Positions 1 to 7,261 of a DNA stretch of 64,000 nucleotides are shown piece after piece (the stretch's first letter is position 1; every line of letters starts with the position of its first letter). Origin of the DNA: Pseudomonas anatoliensis. GTDB lineage: Bacteria; Pseudomonadota; Gammaproteobacteria; Pseudomonadales; Pseudomonadaceae. The notes under the pieces are model-generated. The model had not been told where the DNA came from and ran no database searches. It saw only the letters and a list, made by a program, of their open reading frames with translations. Where the stretch lies: NCBI RefSeq assembly GCF_017976235.1, contig NZ_JACVHC010000011.1, positions 1 to 64,000 of the forward strand, in the 5' to 3' direction. The position numbers were made by a program, and so were the translations under genes.

Positions 1-435
1 GCTTGCACTCCATGTCCGGGAGCAATACAGGCCGATGGGCCATATAGTGAGATCGTTCCGGGTGGCGGTTTGGCTACGCATGAGGCTCAGGGTGGACACC
101 TGATAATCAAACATATCGGTAGAACTGATGCTCAGTTAGCCGAAAGACTACAAGCCGAGCCTCATCTTCCAGCAGCCTCTACATTTTCTGACCGCGCCCG
201 AGCCGAGGCCGCAGTTTCAGAGGCCTTGAAGGTGAATGCGCAAAAGGTGCAGGATTTTTTAAATAGCAAAAAGGGAAAGACCACTATTACCCATAATCTC
301 AACCAGCCGGTGGGAGTCAGCCTGCTCAACGGCGCCACGCATCCTCAGCCGGCGCAACAGCTACTATTGGTGTTAAAAAAAGACCCTACACTCCCTTTGG
401 GATACTTTTTGCTAACGGGATTTCCAGAGCTATGA
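1..435 (+). CDS. CdiA-type polymorphic toxin, C-terminal RNase A-like domain (partial)
   Basis: The frame is open from the first base of the window, so only the last 144 residues of a larger protein are present. The visible part has the PGGGLATHEAQGGH opening, a KHIG stretch, an AASTF segment and a closing GYFLLTGFPEL. Together these resemble the bacterial RNase A-like toxin domain (RNAse_A_bac, CdiA-CT type) found at the tips of CdiA proteins. Such domains are delivered into neighbouring cells and degrade RNA. The stop codon overlaps the start of the next gene (ATGA), as is usual for toxin/immunity pairs. The delivery portion (TpsA, haemagglutinin repeats) lies outside the window, so CDI rather than another polymorphic-toxin class is inferred from the domain type. 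Confidence 0.75.
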   Translation, partial: ACTPCPGAIQADGPYSEIVPGGGLATHEAQGGHLIIKHIGRTDAQLAERLQAEPHLPAASTFSDRARAEAAVSEALKVNAQKVQDFLNSKKGKTTITHNLNQPVGVSLLNGATHPQPAQQLLLVLKKDPTLPLGYFLLTGFPEL

Positions 436-740
436 ATCGAGACTTTCCAGAAACCCACGATTTTTTCGGATCCTACTTTCATCAAGACTGGCGAGAAGAG
501 CACGACACTGCGGATCAGGTAATCAACGACTTCTTGCAAACGTCTGATAAGGAAACACTACTTTTGGTACGCAACGAACTCCACTCCCTACTAATGACAA
601 ACAAAGACGAATCAAGTTTAAGGACATACTTATTAAAAGAACTAAGTTGTTACTACTGCTATTGGTTCGAGTGGGCAACAGGTGAATTATGGCTACGCCA
701 AATCGCAGAAAAGGTGGAGCTAGGATTATCTACCAAATAG
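432..740 (+). CDS. CDI-type immunity protein
   Basis: A 102-residue acidic protein whose ATG overlaps the toxin stop codon. It has no signal peptide and is rich in Trp, Tyr and Glu (for example CYYCYWFEW near residues 72-80). Its size, position and translational coupling match cytoplasmic immunity proteins that neutralise the toxin encoded just upstream, and it looks like a CdiI-family protein. It should bind the RNase A-like domain and protect sister cells. Specific binding is inferred from position, since immunity families are too variable to assign by eye. Confidence 0.65.
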   Translation: MNRDFPETHDFFGSYFHQDWREEHDTADQVINDFLQTSDKETLLLVRNELHSLLMTNKDESSLRTYLLKELSCYYCYWFEWATGELWLRQIAEKVELGLSTK

Positions 741-757
741 GTTGCTCGCCATTTTAT

Positions 758-781
758 CAGGGCCTTGAAACACAGGCCCTG
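758..781. terminator. Inverted repeat after the immunity gene
   Basis: CAGGGCCT and AGGCCCTG arms around a short A-rich loop. The flanks are only weakly T-rich, so terminator activity is plausible but not strong. The right arm opens the left copy of the 75-bp repeat at 772-846. Confidence 0.4.
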
Positions 782-846
782 AAAATTCCGGATTCACGCC
801 AACACCACATTCAATCCAGCGTACGACGAGTCAATGCTCATCCTCC
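772..846. repeat. 75-bp direct repeat, left copy
   Basis: About 65 of 75 bases match 1603-1677 by eye. On the minus strand it keeps the last codons and stop (EDEH, stop at 831-833) and the 3' flank of the acidic gene at 1662-1832. It is therefore a remnant of a second copy of that gene's 3' end, now bordering an inserted toxin/immunity cassette. Confidence 0.75.
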
Positions 847-1052
847 AAAGCATTAGCCAGCACAAGGAGGAAACCCGGTCAGGCTATCTACAACTTATGG
901 GAAACAATCGGAAGGGAGAGGCAAAATTAGCTTTTGTAGGTACAAACCAAAACAATAAAATTACAACGCTTCATGCAAAAAGTGGAAAAGAATTCTGGCG
1001 AACGATAAATGGCGACGGAAAAGACAAAACAGTGAATCCCGCGGATGACTAA
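834..1052 (+). pseudogene. Orphan toxin C-terminal remnant
   Basis: An open frame of 72 codons. From roughly position 847, just past the repeat, it reads like the tail of a toxin domain (GKEFWRTINGDGKDKTV, ending PADD). It has no delivery domain. Its stop overlaps the ATG of the next gene (ATGACTAA), the same coupling seen in the intact toxin/immunity pair upstream. I do not recognise the toxin family. The first few codons come from the repeat, so this ATG is probably not a biological start. Best read as a displaced cdiA-CT fragment that could be reactivated by recombination. Confidence 0.5.
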
Positions 1053-1419
1053 AAAATACCTTGCGCATATTATTGAAATCGACCCATACGTCGAAGATCT
1101 GATCGTACTTCGCGTGAACGATGTGACATTCAGAGGTTTTGCAAGCTACTGCCCTTTTGTCGTTGACGTAGGAAAAACTTATGAAGTCGAGTTGGAAATG
1201 GTTTTACCCGAAGAGTTAGCGATCTCAAAGATAGAGAATGAAGAAGAACGCATCGAGATGCTCGGCAATGGTTTTTCGTGTGAAATTCATGGCCGCTTAG
1301 AAGGAGATATCTTTAAGTCATTTGTTGAGTTTTCGGATCAGGGGCTTCACTACGATTACCCACACCTCAACGAACAATTCGTGAAAATAACAGCGGAAAG
1401 AATTGACGTGTCGTTCTGA
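1045..1419 (+). CDS. Orphan immunity protein
   Basis: A 124-residue acidic protein (many Glu and Asp, no signal peptide or membrane segment) overlapping the end of the orphan toxin fragment. Position, size and overlap suggest an immunity protein kept for a toxin that is no longer produced here. It is AT-richer than the flanking core genes, which fits a horizontally acquired cassette. No family was recognised and no activity can be asserted. Confidence 0.5.
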   Translation: MTKKYLAHIIEIDPYVEDLIVLRVNDVTFRGFASYCPFVVDVGKTYEVELEMVLPEELAISKIENEEERIEMLGNGFSCEIHGRLEGDIFKSFVEFSDQGLHYDYPHLNEQFVKITAERIDVSF

Positions 1420-1574
1420 TGAAAAGATTCAATCATCTTTAGTGCGGTCTTCACCAATTCCTCGCCCTCCTCATCCTCCAACGGCAAATCATCCCGCCCC
1501 AGCGGATCCGTAGGCGAAGGCAACGGATACTCCGGCGTGTCATCGACCTCGTCGCTCTTCAGATCATCACTCAT
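1356..1574 (-). pseudogene. Small acidic protein, 3' end replaced by the cassette
   Basis: Starts MSDDLKSDEVDD at 1574. The first ~50 residues are acidic and proline-rich (LPSPTDPLGRDDLPLEDEEG). The last ~20 residues and the stop are read from the antisense of the orphan immunity gene, overlapping it by 64 bp. A natural gene would not be expected to end this way. The simplest view is that insertion of the orphan cassette removed the original 3' end. Function unknown. Confidence 0.45.
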
Positions 1575-1589
1575 TTCACACCTCTCAAG

Positions 1590-1610
1590 GGGCCTGAAAA
1601 AAACAGGCCC
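1590..1610 (-). terminator. Inverted repeat with A7 loop
   Basis: GGGCCTG, seven A, CAGGCCC. It lies between the two small acidic genes and overlaps the start of the right copy of the 75-bp repeat. Confidence 0.5.
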
Positions 1611-1677
1611 TGAAAATTCCAGATTCACGTCAACACCACATTCGTCCCAGCGTAGGCCGGATCACTGCTCATCCTCC
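1603..1677. repeat. 75-bp direct repeat, right copy
   Basis: Partner of 772-846. It spans the 3' end of the acidic gene at 1662-1832 and its downstream flank. The two copies bracket the orphan toxin/immunity cassette. Confidence 0.75.
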
Positions 1678-1832
1678 TCCTCGTCATACTCATCATCCAG
1701 CGCATCATCCGAATCATTCAACGGCACCTTCGCATCACCCATCACCGACCCCGGATCTTCATTCCCCGGATCGTTGATGAAAGGCAGCCCACTTGGACCT
1801 TTTTCTTCCTTGCCTTCAGTTTCGGGAGTCAT
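1662..1832 (-). CDS. Small acidic conserved protein
   Basis: 56 residues starting MTPETEGKEEKG and ending in a run of Asp and Glu (DDEYDEEEDEQ). No signal peptide or membrane segment. A longer frame exists upstream, but this ATG fits better because the upstream part overlaps the terminator of the glycine-zipper gene. Its 3' end is duplicated at 772-846. Function unknown; I recognise no domain. Confidence 0.55.
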   Translation of the reverse strand: MTPETEGKEEKGPSGLPFINDPGNEDPGSVMGDAKVPLNDSDDALDDEYDEEEDEQ

Positions 1833-1915
1833 GGCATACCTCGGGAATTCGGGGGAGTGTATGACGTTCGAAACGCCCTGCCGCCAATCGTTCCCGAGTC
1901 CGGTGAGCAGAAACG

Positions 1916-1941
1916 AAAAACCCGGCACATGGCCGGGTTTC
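1916..1941 (-). terminator. Rho-independent terminator
   Basis: CCCGGC/GCCGGG stem, followed on the minus strand by a T run, just past the stop of the glycine-zipper gene at 1956. Confidence 0.75.
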
Positions 1942-1955
1942 TGTTTAAACATCAA

Positions 1956-2381
1956 TTAATGATGTTTGTTCTTATGCTTGTTCTTGTGTTTATGACCGCC
2001 ACCGCCGGAATGAGACTTACCGCCATCGTCACCCAGGTTGTTGCCGACCGCGCCACCTGCCGCGCCACCCAAGCCTGCACCGATGGCCGAACCGGTCGAG
2101 CCGCCCATGCTGTTGCCGATCACTGATCCGCCAGCGGCGCCGAGGCCGCCGCCAATCGCGGCTTCGGTGCGACTGCGTTTATCCGCGCCGACAGCACTGC
2201 CCGCAGCGCCGCCCAAACCTGCACCCACTGCGGCGCCAGTGCTACCACCGAGTTGTCCACCGACCACGTTGCCCAATGCACCACCCAGGCCGCCACCGAC
2301 GGCGGCCGTGCCGTCGCCGGCAGCCATAGCGCCTTGAGCAACCAGCAATCCGAAAAACAGTGCAGATAATGACAATCGCAT
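1956..2381 (-). CDS. Glycine-zipper envelope protein
   Basis: 141 residues starting MRLSLSALFFG, with a signal peptide cleaved after AMA near residue 20. The middle is a long run of GxxxG-type repeats (GGGLGGALGNVVG, GAGLGGAAGSAVG), the glycine-zipper pattern of small envelope proteins that pack in membranes. The C terminus is unusual: a His/Lys-rich tail (KHKNKHKNKHH) that could bind metal or lipopolysaccharide. The next gene upstream is a paralogue with the same signal peptide and zipper, so the pair arose by duplication. Each has its own terminator, so they may be expressed separately. The export call is firm; the function is unknown. Confidence 0.75.
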   Translation of the reverse strand: MRLSLSALFFGLLVAQGAMAAGDGTAAVGGGLGGALGNVVGGQLGGSTGAAVGAGLGGAAGSAVGADKRSRTEAAIGGGLGAAGGSVIGNSMGGSTGSAIGAGLGGAAGGAVGNNLGDDGGKSHSGGGGHKHKNKHKNKHH

Positions 2382-2472
2382 TTGAACCTCACAGTTCCCG
2401 AAGCGGGACAGTCCGCCCGTACAAGGGCTTATAACCCATTGGAGGCGTTTGCGGGAAAAACGTTCAGCAACG

Positions 2473-2502
2473 AAAAAGCCCGACATCGAGTCGGGCTTTT
2501 TC
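2473..2502 (-). terminator. Rho-independent terminator
   Basis: AAAAAGCCCGAC, short loop, GTCGGGCTTTTT. It lies between the two glycine-zipper genes, directly after the stop of the one ending at 2519. Confidence 0.85.
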
Positions 2503-2518
2503 TGACACGCAATCACTC

Positions 2519-2890
2519 TCAGTGACGCTTGTGGCCTTTGGACAGGTTGCTGCCCACCGCGCCGCCCGCGGCACCACCCAGACCAGCACCGATGGTAGCG
2601 CCATTTCTGCCGCCGAGGCTGTTGCCAATCACCGAACCGCCGGCCGCGCCGACACCGCCGCCAATGGCCGCTTTGGTCCGGCTGCCCTTGCGTGCCGCCA
2701 CCGCACTGCCCGCTGCGCCTGCTACGCCCGCGCCAATCGCGGCACCGGTGCTGCCGCCCATTTTCTGGCCGACCACGTTACCCAGCGCGCCGCCCAGACC
2801 ACCGCCCAATGCCGCAGTGCCGTCGCCGGCAGCCATCGCACCTTGAGCCACGAAAAGGCCAAGAACCAAAGCAGGGAGTGTTAAACGCAT
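2519..2890 (-). CDS. Glycine-zipper envelope protein, paralogue
   Basis: 123 residues starting MRLTLPALVLG, with a signal peptide ending AMA. It carries the same GxxxG repeat organisation as its neighbour at 1956-2381 and a basic tail (SKGHKRH) in place of the longer His/Lys tail. The longer open frame upstream lacks signal-peptide character, so this start was chosen. Probably a periplasmic or outer-membrane-associated structural protein. No enzymatic motif is seen. Confidence 0.75.
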   Translation of the reverse strand: MRLTLPALVLGLFVAQGAMAAGDGTAALGGGLGGALGNVVGQKMGGSTGAAIGAGVAGAAGSAVAARKGSRTKAAIGGGVGAAGGSVIGNSLGGRNGATIGAGLGGAAGGAVGSNLSKGHKRH

Positions 2891-3029
2891 GACGAAAACC
2901 TCAAAAACAGAGATACAAAAAGGGTCGGGATTTAATGTCGCCAAAGGGCAAAAGTCCAGACGAAACCAAAGCGCAGCGAGCACTTGGCGCCGATTTGACC
3001 GCGATTCTGGAAAAGGTTTTACGACAGGC

Positions 3030-3058
3030 AAAAAAAAGCCCGCTGGGGAGACGGGCTG
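3030..3058 (-). terminator. Possible second terminator
   Basis: AGCCCG and CGGGCT arms, with a T run on the minus strand. It lies behind the terminator at 3181-3204, so it may be a backup. The rest of the 2891-3180 gap holds nothing else convincing. Confidence 0.5.
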
Positions 3059-3180
3059 GAGACTTGCTTTCTAACGGATGGCTTCACCTTAATCCGGACT
3101 ACGTGAAAAGTTTGTGAAAAAAAACCGAGATCTTTAAACCATTCGCAGAACGTTTCGGAAGTCACCGATCAGACGTAAAA

Positions 3181-3204
3181 AAACCCCGTTCATTGACGGG
3201 GTTT
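3181..3204 (-). terminator. Rho-independent terminator
   Basis: AAACCCCGT, short loop, ACGGGGTTT, immediately after the stop of the small gene at 3218-3403. Confidence 0.8.
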
Positions 3205-3217
3205 ATGTCGAGAAAGC

Positions 3218-3403
3218 TTATTTTCTGGCCCGCGCCACCTTGGGAAGGAATTTCGCCTTCGGCCCTTTCGGCGCTGCGGATTTGATCTTGGCGTTCTGAA
3301 TCGTGTCTTCACCAAAGCCCGACTGGTACTCGCTCTGTCCACAGCGTACGCAGTTGTTGAAGGAAAATTCAGCGCCATCGTCTTCGATATACGGTGCAGT
3401 CAT
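3218..3403 (-). CDS. Small conserved protein
   Basis: 61 residues. An acidic N-terminal half with a CVRCGQ motif (two cysteines spaced as in small zinc sites) is followed by a basic, lysine-rich C-terminal half. A clear terminator follows. Without a second cysteine pair a zinc ribbon is not supported. Not recognised; the function is unknown. Confidence 0.5.
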   Translation of the reverse strand: MTAPYIEDDGAEFSFNNCVRCGQSEYQSGFGEDTIQNAKIKSAAPKGPKAKFLPKVARARK

Positions 3404-3566
3404 GCCCTCTCCCCTTCGTAACAGGTCGACACCGGCAAAACCCTCTCACCTGAAAAATATCGACCCCTCAGGATTTTGAGACTAGCCGGTCATTACTGGA
3501 CTTGTTATTCAGATCGACCAACACCCGACGAATGGCCCGCTAAAATTCAACGCCGCGGCGGCCCGC

Positions 3567-3887
3567 CTAGCGCAGCTTCACCGCTGTTCCCGTCACAAAC
3601 ACCACAACCATGCCGCCCTTGCCCGCCGGCATGCTGATCTCGAAATCCAGTCCGACCACCGCATCTGCCTGCAAGGCACGCGCTCGTTCCTTGATCTCGT
3701 CCGTGGCCTGAATCCGCGCTTCTTTCAATGCCCGCTCCAGCGTTTGCGACCGCCCCCCAAAAAAGTCGCGCATACCGGCGAACATGTCACGGATCACGTT
3801 GACGCCTTGCACCGACTCGGCACTGACAATGTCCAGATACGCGGTGATCTGCCGGCCTTCGATGGCGTGAGTGGTGGAGATGATCAT
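3567..3887 (-). CDS. YbjQ/UPF0145 family protein
   Basis: 106 residues, normal length for the family. It opens with MIISTTHAIEGRQI, has an IRDMFAGMRDFFGGRS segment around residues 33-48, and ends in beta strands (MVVVFVTGTAVKL). These match the UPF0145 (DUF74) family, which forms small pentameric beta-rich proteins sometimes labelled heavy-metal binding. No characterised reaction is known to me. It appears to be a single-gene unit upstream of tRNA-Ser. Confidence 0.85.
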   Translation of the reverse strand: MIISTTHAIEGRQITAYLDIVSAESVQGVNVIRDMFAGMRDFFGGRSQTLERALKEARIQATDEIKERARALQADAVVGLDFEISMPAGKGGMVVVFVTGTAVKLR

Positions 3888-3994
3888 TAACGTCGTCCTT
3901 TTACTGGCAATAAAACCGCGATTGTAATGCTCAAACCAGAATCAGCCGACCAGATCACGCACGTTGGCAAATTCCAGACACCAGAAACCACAAA

Positions 3995-4024
3995 ACCCCT
4001 GACTTCTTTCGAACTCAGGGGTTT
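3995..4024 (-). terminator. Rho-independent terminator of tRNA-Ser
   Basis: CCCCTGA and TCAGGGG arms followed by a T run on the minus strand, 15 bp beyond the 3' end of the tRNA. Confidence 0.75.
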
Positions 4025-4038
4025 GTGTTTACTAAATT

Positions 4039-4128
4039 TGGCGGTGAAGGAGAGATTCGAACTCTCGATACAGTTTCCTGTATACACACTTTCCAGGCGT
4101 GCTCCTTAAGCCACTCGGACACTTCACC
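4039..4128 (-). tRNA. tRNA-Ser (GGA)
   Basis: Ninety nucleotides including the encoded CCA. On the minus strand it starts GGTGAAGTG and has a D arm CCGAGTGG, anticodon loop CTGGAAA (anticodon GGA), a long variable arm typical of class II tRNAs, the T-arm motif GTTCGAATC, and an acceptor end CTTCACCGCCA. It reads UCC/UCU serine codons. No integrated element is seen at its 3' end. Confidence 0.95.
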
Positions 4129-4423
4129 GTATCTCTTCAAACATGTTCTGTCTGTCGAGGCGCGCTAATGTAGTCGAAAGCTTTTCCGATGGCAAACTTT
4201 TTTTCAGAATTTTCATGCGGTTAAGAGAAAAAGTGGTTTTCCCCGCCGACGAGCCATGGCAAACCGGCCAATCTCCGGTGACGGCGCTCCTTCTATATAG
4301 AAGCAGAATGGCTCACCGCGCTGGCTACACCGGGAAACGGTGACCGGCGGGTCAGTCACGGCGCTTTACCTGGCCTGCGGTGGTGGGTAACGTCTGCCCA
4401 TCTTTCTTACAAGGAATAGCGTC

Positions 4424-5113
4424 ATGAGTGAGTTGATTTCCTACCACCTCGAAGACGGTATCGCGACCCTGACCTTGAGCAATGGCAAGGTCAATGCCAT
4501 TTCCCCGGACGTGATTGCGGCGTTCAACGCGGCGCTGGATCAGGCAGTGACTGATCGTGCCATCGTGATCATCACCGGTCAGCCAGGCATTTTGTCCGGC
4601 GGCTATGATCTGAAGGTGATGACCGCCGGCCCGAAAGAAGCCGTGGCACTGGTCACCGCGGGGTCGACTTTGGCCCGTCGTCTGCTTTCTCACCCGTTCC
4701 CGGTGATCGTTGCTTGCCCGGGTCATGCCGTGGCCAAAGGCGCGTTCATTCTGTTGTCTGCCGATTACCGCATCGGTGTCGATGGCCCGTTCAGCATTGG
4801 CCTGAACGAAGTGCAGATCGGCATGACCATGCACCACGCCGGTATCGAACTGGCCCGTGATCGCCTGCGTCGCACGGCGTTCCACCGTTCGGTGATCAAC
4901 GGCGAAATGTTCGATCCGCAAAGTGCTGTGGATGCCGGTTTCCTCGACAAGGTGGTTTCCGCCGAAGAACTGCAAGGCGCCGCCCTCGCCGCCGCGCGTC
5001 AGTTGAAGAAGATCAACATGACCGCGCACAAGAACACCAAACTGAAGGTGCGCAAGGCGCTGCTGGAAACCCTGGATAACGCGATCATCCAGGATCAGGA
5101 GCATCTGGGTTAA
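4424..5113 (+). CDS. Crotonase/enoyl-CoA hydratase family protein
   Basis: 229 residues, slightly short for the fold, with a GILSGGYDL oxyanion-hole motif (residues 55-63) and the HAVAKGAFILLSADYRIG segment (101-118). Hand alignment with classical enoyl-CoA hydratase keeps the second catalytic glutamate (E129 in NEVQIG) but puts phenylalanine (F108) where the first one sits. Hydratase activity is therefore doubtful; an isomerase, hydrolase or other crotonase reaction on an acyl-CoA is possible. Monocistronic, with an upstream AAGGA ribosome site and its own terminator. Confidence 0.85.
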   Translation: MSELISYHLEDGIATLTLSNGKVNAISPDVIAAFNAALDQAVTDRAIVIITGQPGILSGGYDLKVMTAGPKEAVALVTAGSTLARRLLSHPFPVIVACPGHAVAKGAFILLSADYRIGVDGPFSIGLNEVQIGMTMHHAGIELARDRLRRTAFHRSVINGEMFDPQSAVDAGFLDKVVSAEELQGAALAAARQLKKINMTAHKNTKLKVRKALLETLDNAIIQDQEHLG

Positions 5114-5136
5114 ACCCGGCTCACGCGATGAAGAAA

Positions 5137-5163
5137 AGCCCGACCTTCGTGTCGGGCTTTTTC
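5137..5163 (+). terminator. Rho-independent terminator
   Basis: AGCCCGAC, loop CTTCGT, GTCGGGCT, then a T run, 24 bp after the crotonase stop. Confidence 0.85.
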
Positions 5164-5328
5164 TTACACGCTGAGTTGAACATGCCGTGGCTGCTCTAGG
5201 ACGCGTCTGACGACCGGCTTGGAAACATGCGCTTAAACATCGGCTATCTCCGGACTCTATAGTGGCAATTGCCGAAAACAGTGCACATCCGTACACTGCG
5301 CCACCTTTTGTCCCGGTGGGGCCTGAAA

Positions 5329-6051
5329 ATGCTGTTCGTGTTTCGTATGTTGTTGATGGGCCTGCACTTTATTCTGGCGGGCGTGCTTGGAGTTGTCCTC
5401 GGTCTGTGCCGTCCATTCAATCCGGACAACAGCCGTCTGTGCGCCCGCCTCTACGCTCTGCCAGCGATGTGCATTTTGCGTCTGCGCGTGAAGACCGATG
5501 TCAGCGGGTTGATAAACAAGCCCGACAGTTGCGTGATCATCGCCAACCACCAGTCCAACTATGATCTGTTCGTGTTCGGCAATGTCGTGCCGCGCCGTAC
5601 CGTGTGCATCGGCAAGAAGAGCCTGAAATGGGTGCCGTTGTTCGGGCAATTGTTCTGGCTGGCCGGCAATGTGTTGATCGACCGTGGGAACGCGCAGAAA
5701 GCCCGCCAGTCGATGGTTACCACCACGAATACGTTGCAGAACGAAAAGACCTCGATCTGGGTGTTTCCCGAAGGCACGCGCAACCTCGGCGAAGACCTGC
5801 TGCCGTTCAAGAAAGGCGCGTTCCAGATGGCAATTGCCGCCGGTGTACCGATCGTTCCGGTATGTGTCAGCAGCTACGTCAAGCACATGCGTCTGAACCG
5901 CTGGCGCAGCGGGAAAATTCTCATACGCTCGCTGCCGGCAATTCCCACTGCCGGGCTGACCATGGACGACATGCCCATGCTCATCGAGCAGTGCCGCGAG
6001 CAGATGCGCGAGTGCATCGAAGCGATGGATCGGCAACTGCAAGCCGCGTGA
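5329..6051 (+). CDS. 1-acyl-glycerol-3-phosphate acyltransferase (PlsC type)
   Basis: 240 residues. A hydrophobic N-terminal segment (residues 1-28) would anchor the enzyme in the inner membrane. Block I is NHQSNYD (H74, D79, the HX4D catalytic pair), and FPEGTR at 146-151 is the phosphate-binding block. It should transfer acyl chains to lysophosphatidate in phospholipid synthesis. An in-frame ATG 60 bp upstream exists, but the ATG at 5329 has a GGTGGGG ribosome site and starts directly with the membrane segment. Monocistronic with a terminator. Several PlsC paralogues occur in pseudomonads, so the exact substrate is uncertain. Confidence 0.85.
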   Translation: MLFVFRMLLMGLHFILAGVLGVVLGLCRPFNPDNSRLCARLYALPAMCILRLRVKTDVSGLINKPDSCVIIANHQSNYDLFVFGNVVPRRTVCIGKKSLKWVPLFGQLFWLAGNVLIDRGNAQKARQSMVTTTNTLQNEKTSIWVFPEGTRNLGEDLLPFKKGAFQMAIAAGVPIVPVCVSSYVKHMRLNRWRSGKILIRSLPAIPTAGLTMDDMPMLIEQCREQMRECIEAMDRQLQAA

Positions 6052-6054
6052 AAA

Positions 6055-6083
6055 ACAAACCCGCCCTGTGCGGGTTTTCTTTT
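6055..6083 (+). terminator. Rho-independent terminator
   Basis: AACCCGC/GCGGGTT hairpin with a T-rich tail, immediately after the acyltransferase. Confidence 0.75.
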
Positions 6084-6184
6084 GCCGGGTGAACTGTGCA
6101 GATTTCACTGACTCTCAAGCAGCGACACGGCTAAGCTGAAGCCTTGTTTCCCTGTCATCTGCCAAGAAGAAGTGAATCACCACC

Positions 6185-7156
6185 ATGGGTCGAGTTGTTG
6201 CTGCTGCGGTGTACAGCGCGGGTAAGAAAGTCACCAATATTTCCCTGGATGAAGGCGCGGCCTGGGCTGAAAAGCCCGGTCACTTTGTGTGGATCGGCCT
6301 TGAAGAGCCGGACGCTCAGGAGCTATCCAATCTGCAGCGCCAATTCAACCTGCACGAATTGGCCATCGAAGATGCCCTGGAAAAACATAGCCGACCGAAG
6401 CTGGAAACCTTTGGCGACGCTTTGTTTATCGTCACCTACTCGCCCATTCGTGAACACGGGATTCTGCAGTTCATCGAAACCCATATCTTCGCCGGCAAGG
6501 GCTACATCATTACCGCACGCAACGGCCACTCGGCGTCCTACGCCCATGTCCGCCAACGTTGTGAGGCGCGTCCGCTGTTGCTGGAGCATGGGGAAGATTT
6601 CGTACTTTATGCGCTGCTCGACTTTGTCATCGAAAACTATCAGCCCGTGGGCGAAGCGATCCACGCCGAGATTGATGAGCTGGAGCGTAATGTCCTGTGC
6701 AGTGCGTTGAACGAGCACGACATTCAGAAGTTGCACGGATTGCGCCGTGATGTCGTGCGTCTGCGCCGCTATGCGGCGCCGATGGTGGAGATCAGTGAGG
6801 AACTGCAAAAACTGAGCTTCCCGTTCATCGACAAGAACATGCGCCCGTATTTCCGCGATGTGCAGATCCATGTAACACGGCAGATGGAAGACCTGACGAC
6901 ACTGGCAGACATTGCAAGCCAGACCATCGAGATTGGTGTGTTGCTGGAAGCGTCACGGCAGAGCGTGGTGCAGCGCAAGTTTGCCGCATGGGCGGCGATT
7001 CTGGCGTTTCCGACGGCAGTGGCGGGGATTTACGGGATGAATTTCCAGAACATGCCGGAGCTCACCTGGCATTACGGCTATTTTGGCGTGCTGAGTTTTA
7101 TCACGGTGGGTTGTGTGAGTTTGTGGGCGAGTTTCAAGAAGTCCGGATGGTTGTAA
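6185..7156 (+). CDS. CorA-family magnesium/divalent cation transporter
   Basis: 323 residues. A large acidic cytoplasmic N-terminal domain, then two C-terminal membrane segments with the signature GMN (residues 284-286, in GIYGMNF) at the end of the first. The short loop (QNMPELTWHYGY) and basic C terminus (FKKSGWL) fit the pentameric CorA fold. It would carry Mg2+ and possibly Co2+ or Ni2+ across the inner membrane. Whether this paralogue imports or exports (as some CorA-like proteins do) cannot be told from sequence. Monocistronic, followed by a REPIN. Confidence 0.88.
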   Translation: MGRVVAAAVYSAGKKVTNISLDEGAAWAEKPGHFVWIGLEEPDAQELSNLQRQFNLHELAIEDALEKHSRPKLETFGDALFIVTYSPIREHGILQFIETHIFAGKGYIITARNGHSASYAHVRQRCEARPLLLEHGEDFVLYALLDFVIENYQPVGEAIHAEIDELERNVLCSALNEHDIQKLHGLRRDVVRLRRYAAPMVEISEELQKLSFPFIDKNMRPYFRDVQIHVTRQMEDLTTLADIASQTIEIGVLLEASRQSVVQRKFAAWAAILAFPTAVAGIYGMNFQNMPELTWHYGYFGVLSFITVGCVSLWASFKKSGWL

Positions 7157-7161
7157 AAGCC

Positions 7162-7253
7162 AAAAGATCGTCCGATCGCGGCCCGAGCCTTCGGCAACTC
7201 CTACAGGTGTACCTGATCCCAATGTAGGAGCTGCCGCAGGCTGCGATCTTTTG
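7162..7253. repeat. REPIN, family A, degenerate left arm
   Basis: Two inverted REP units facing each other. The right arm (GTAGGAGCTGCCGCAGGCTGCGATCTTTTG type) is canonical and the left arm has several changes. It lies between the convergent corA-like and amidotransferase genes. Confidence 0.8.
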
Positions 7254-7261
7254 ATCTGCTG

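Noticed and set aside
2935..3117. 60-codon plus-strand frame starting MSPKGKSPDET
   Set aside because: Runs through a terminator-like hairpin at 3030-3058, and no ribosome site or family resemblance was found.
3981..4128. Integrated element at tRNA-Ser
   Set aside because: No repeat of the tRNA 3' end or integrase gene is seen nearby.
4352..5296. Open frame of 314 codons on the minus strand
   Set aside because: Antisense to the crotonase and passes through its terminator.
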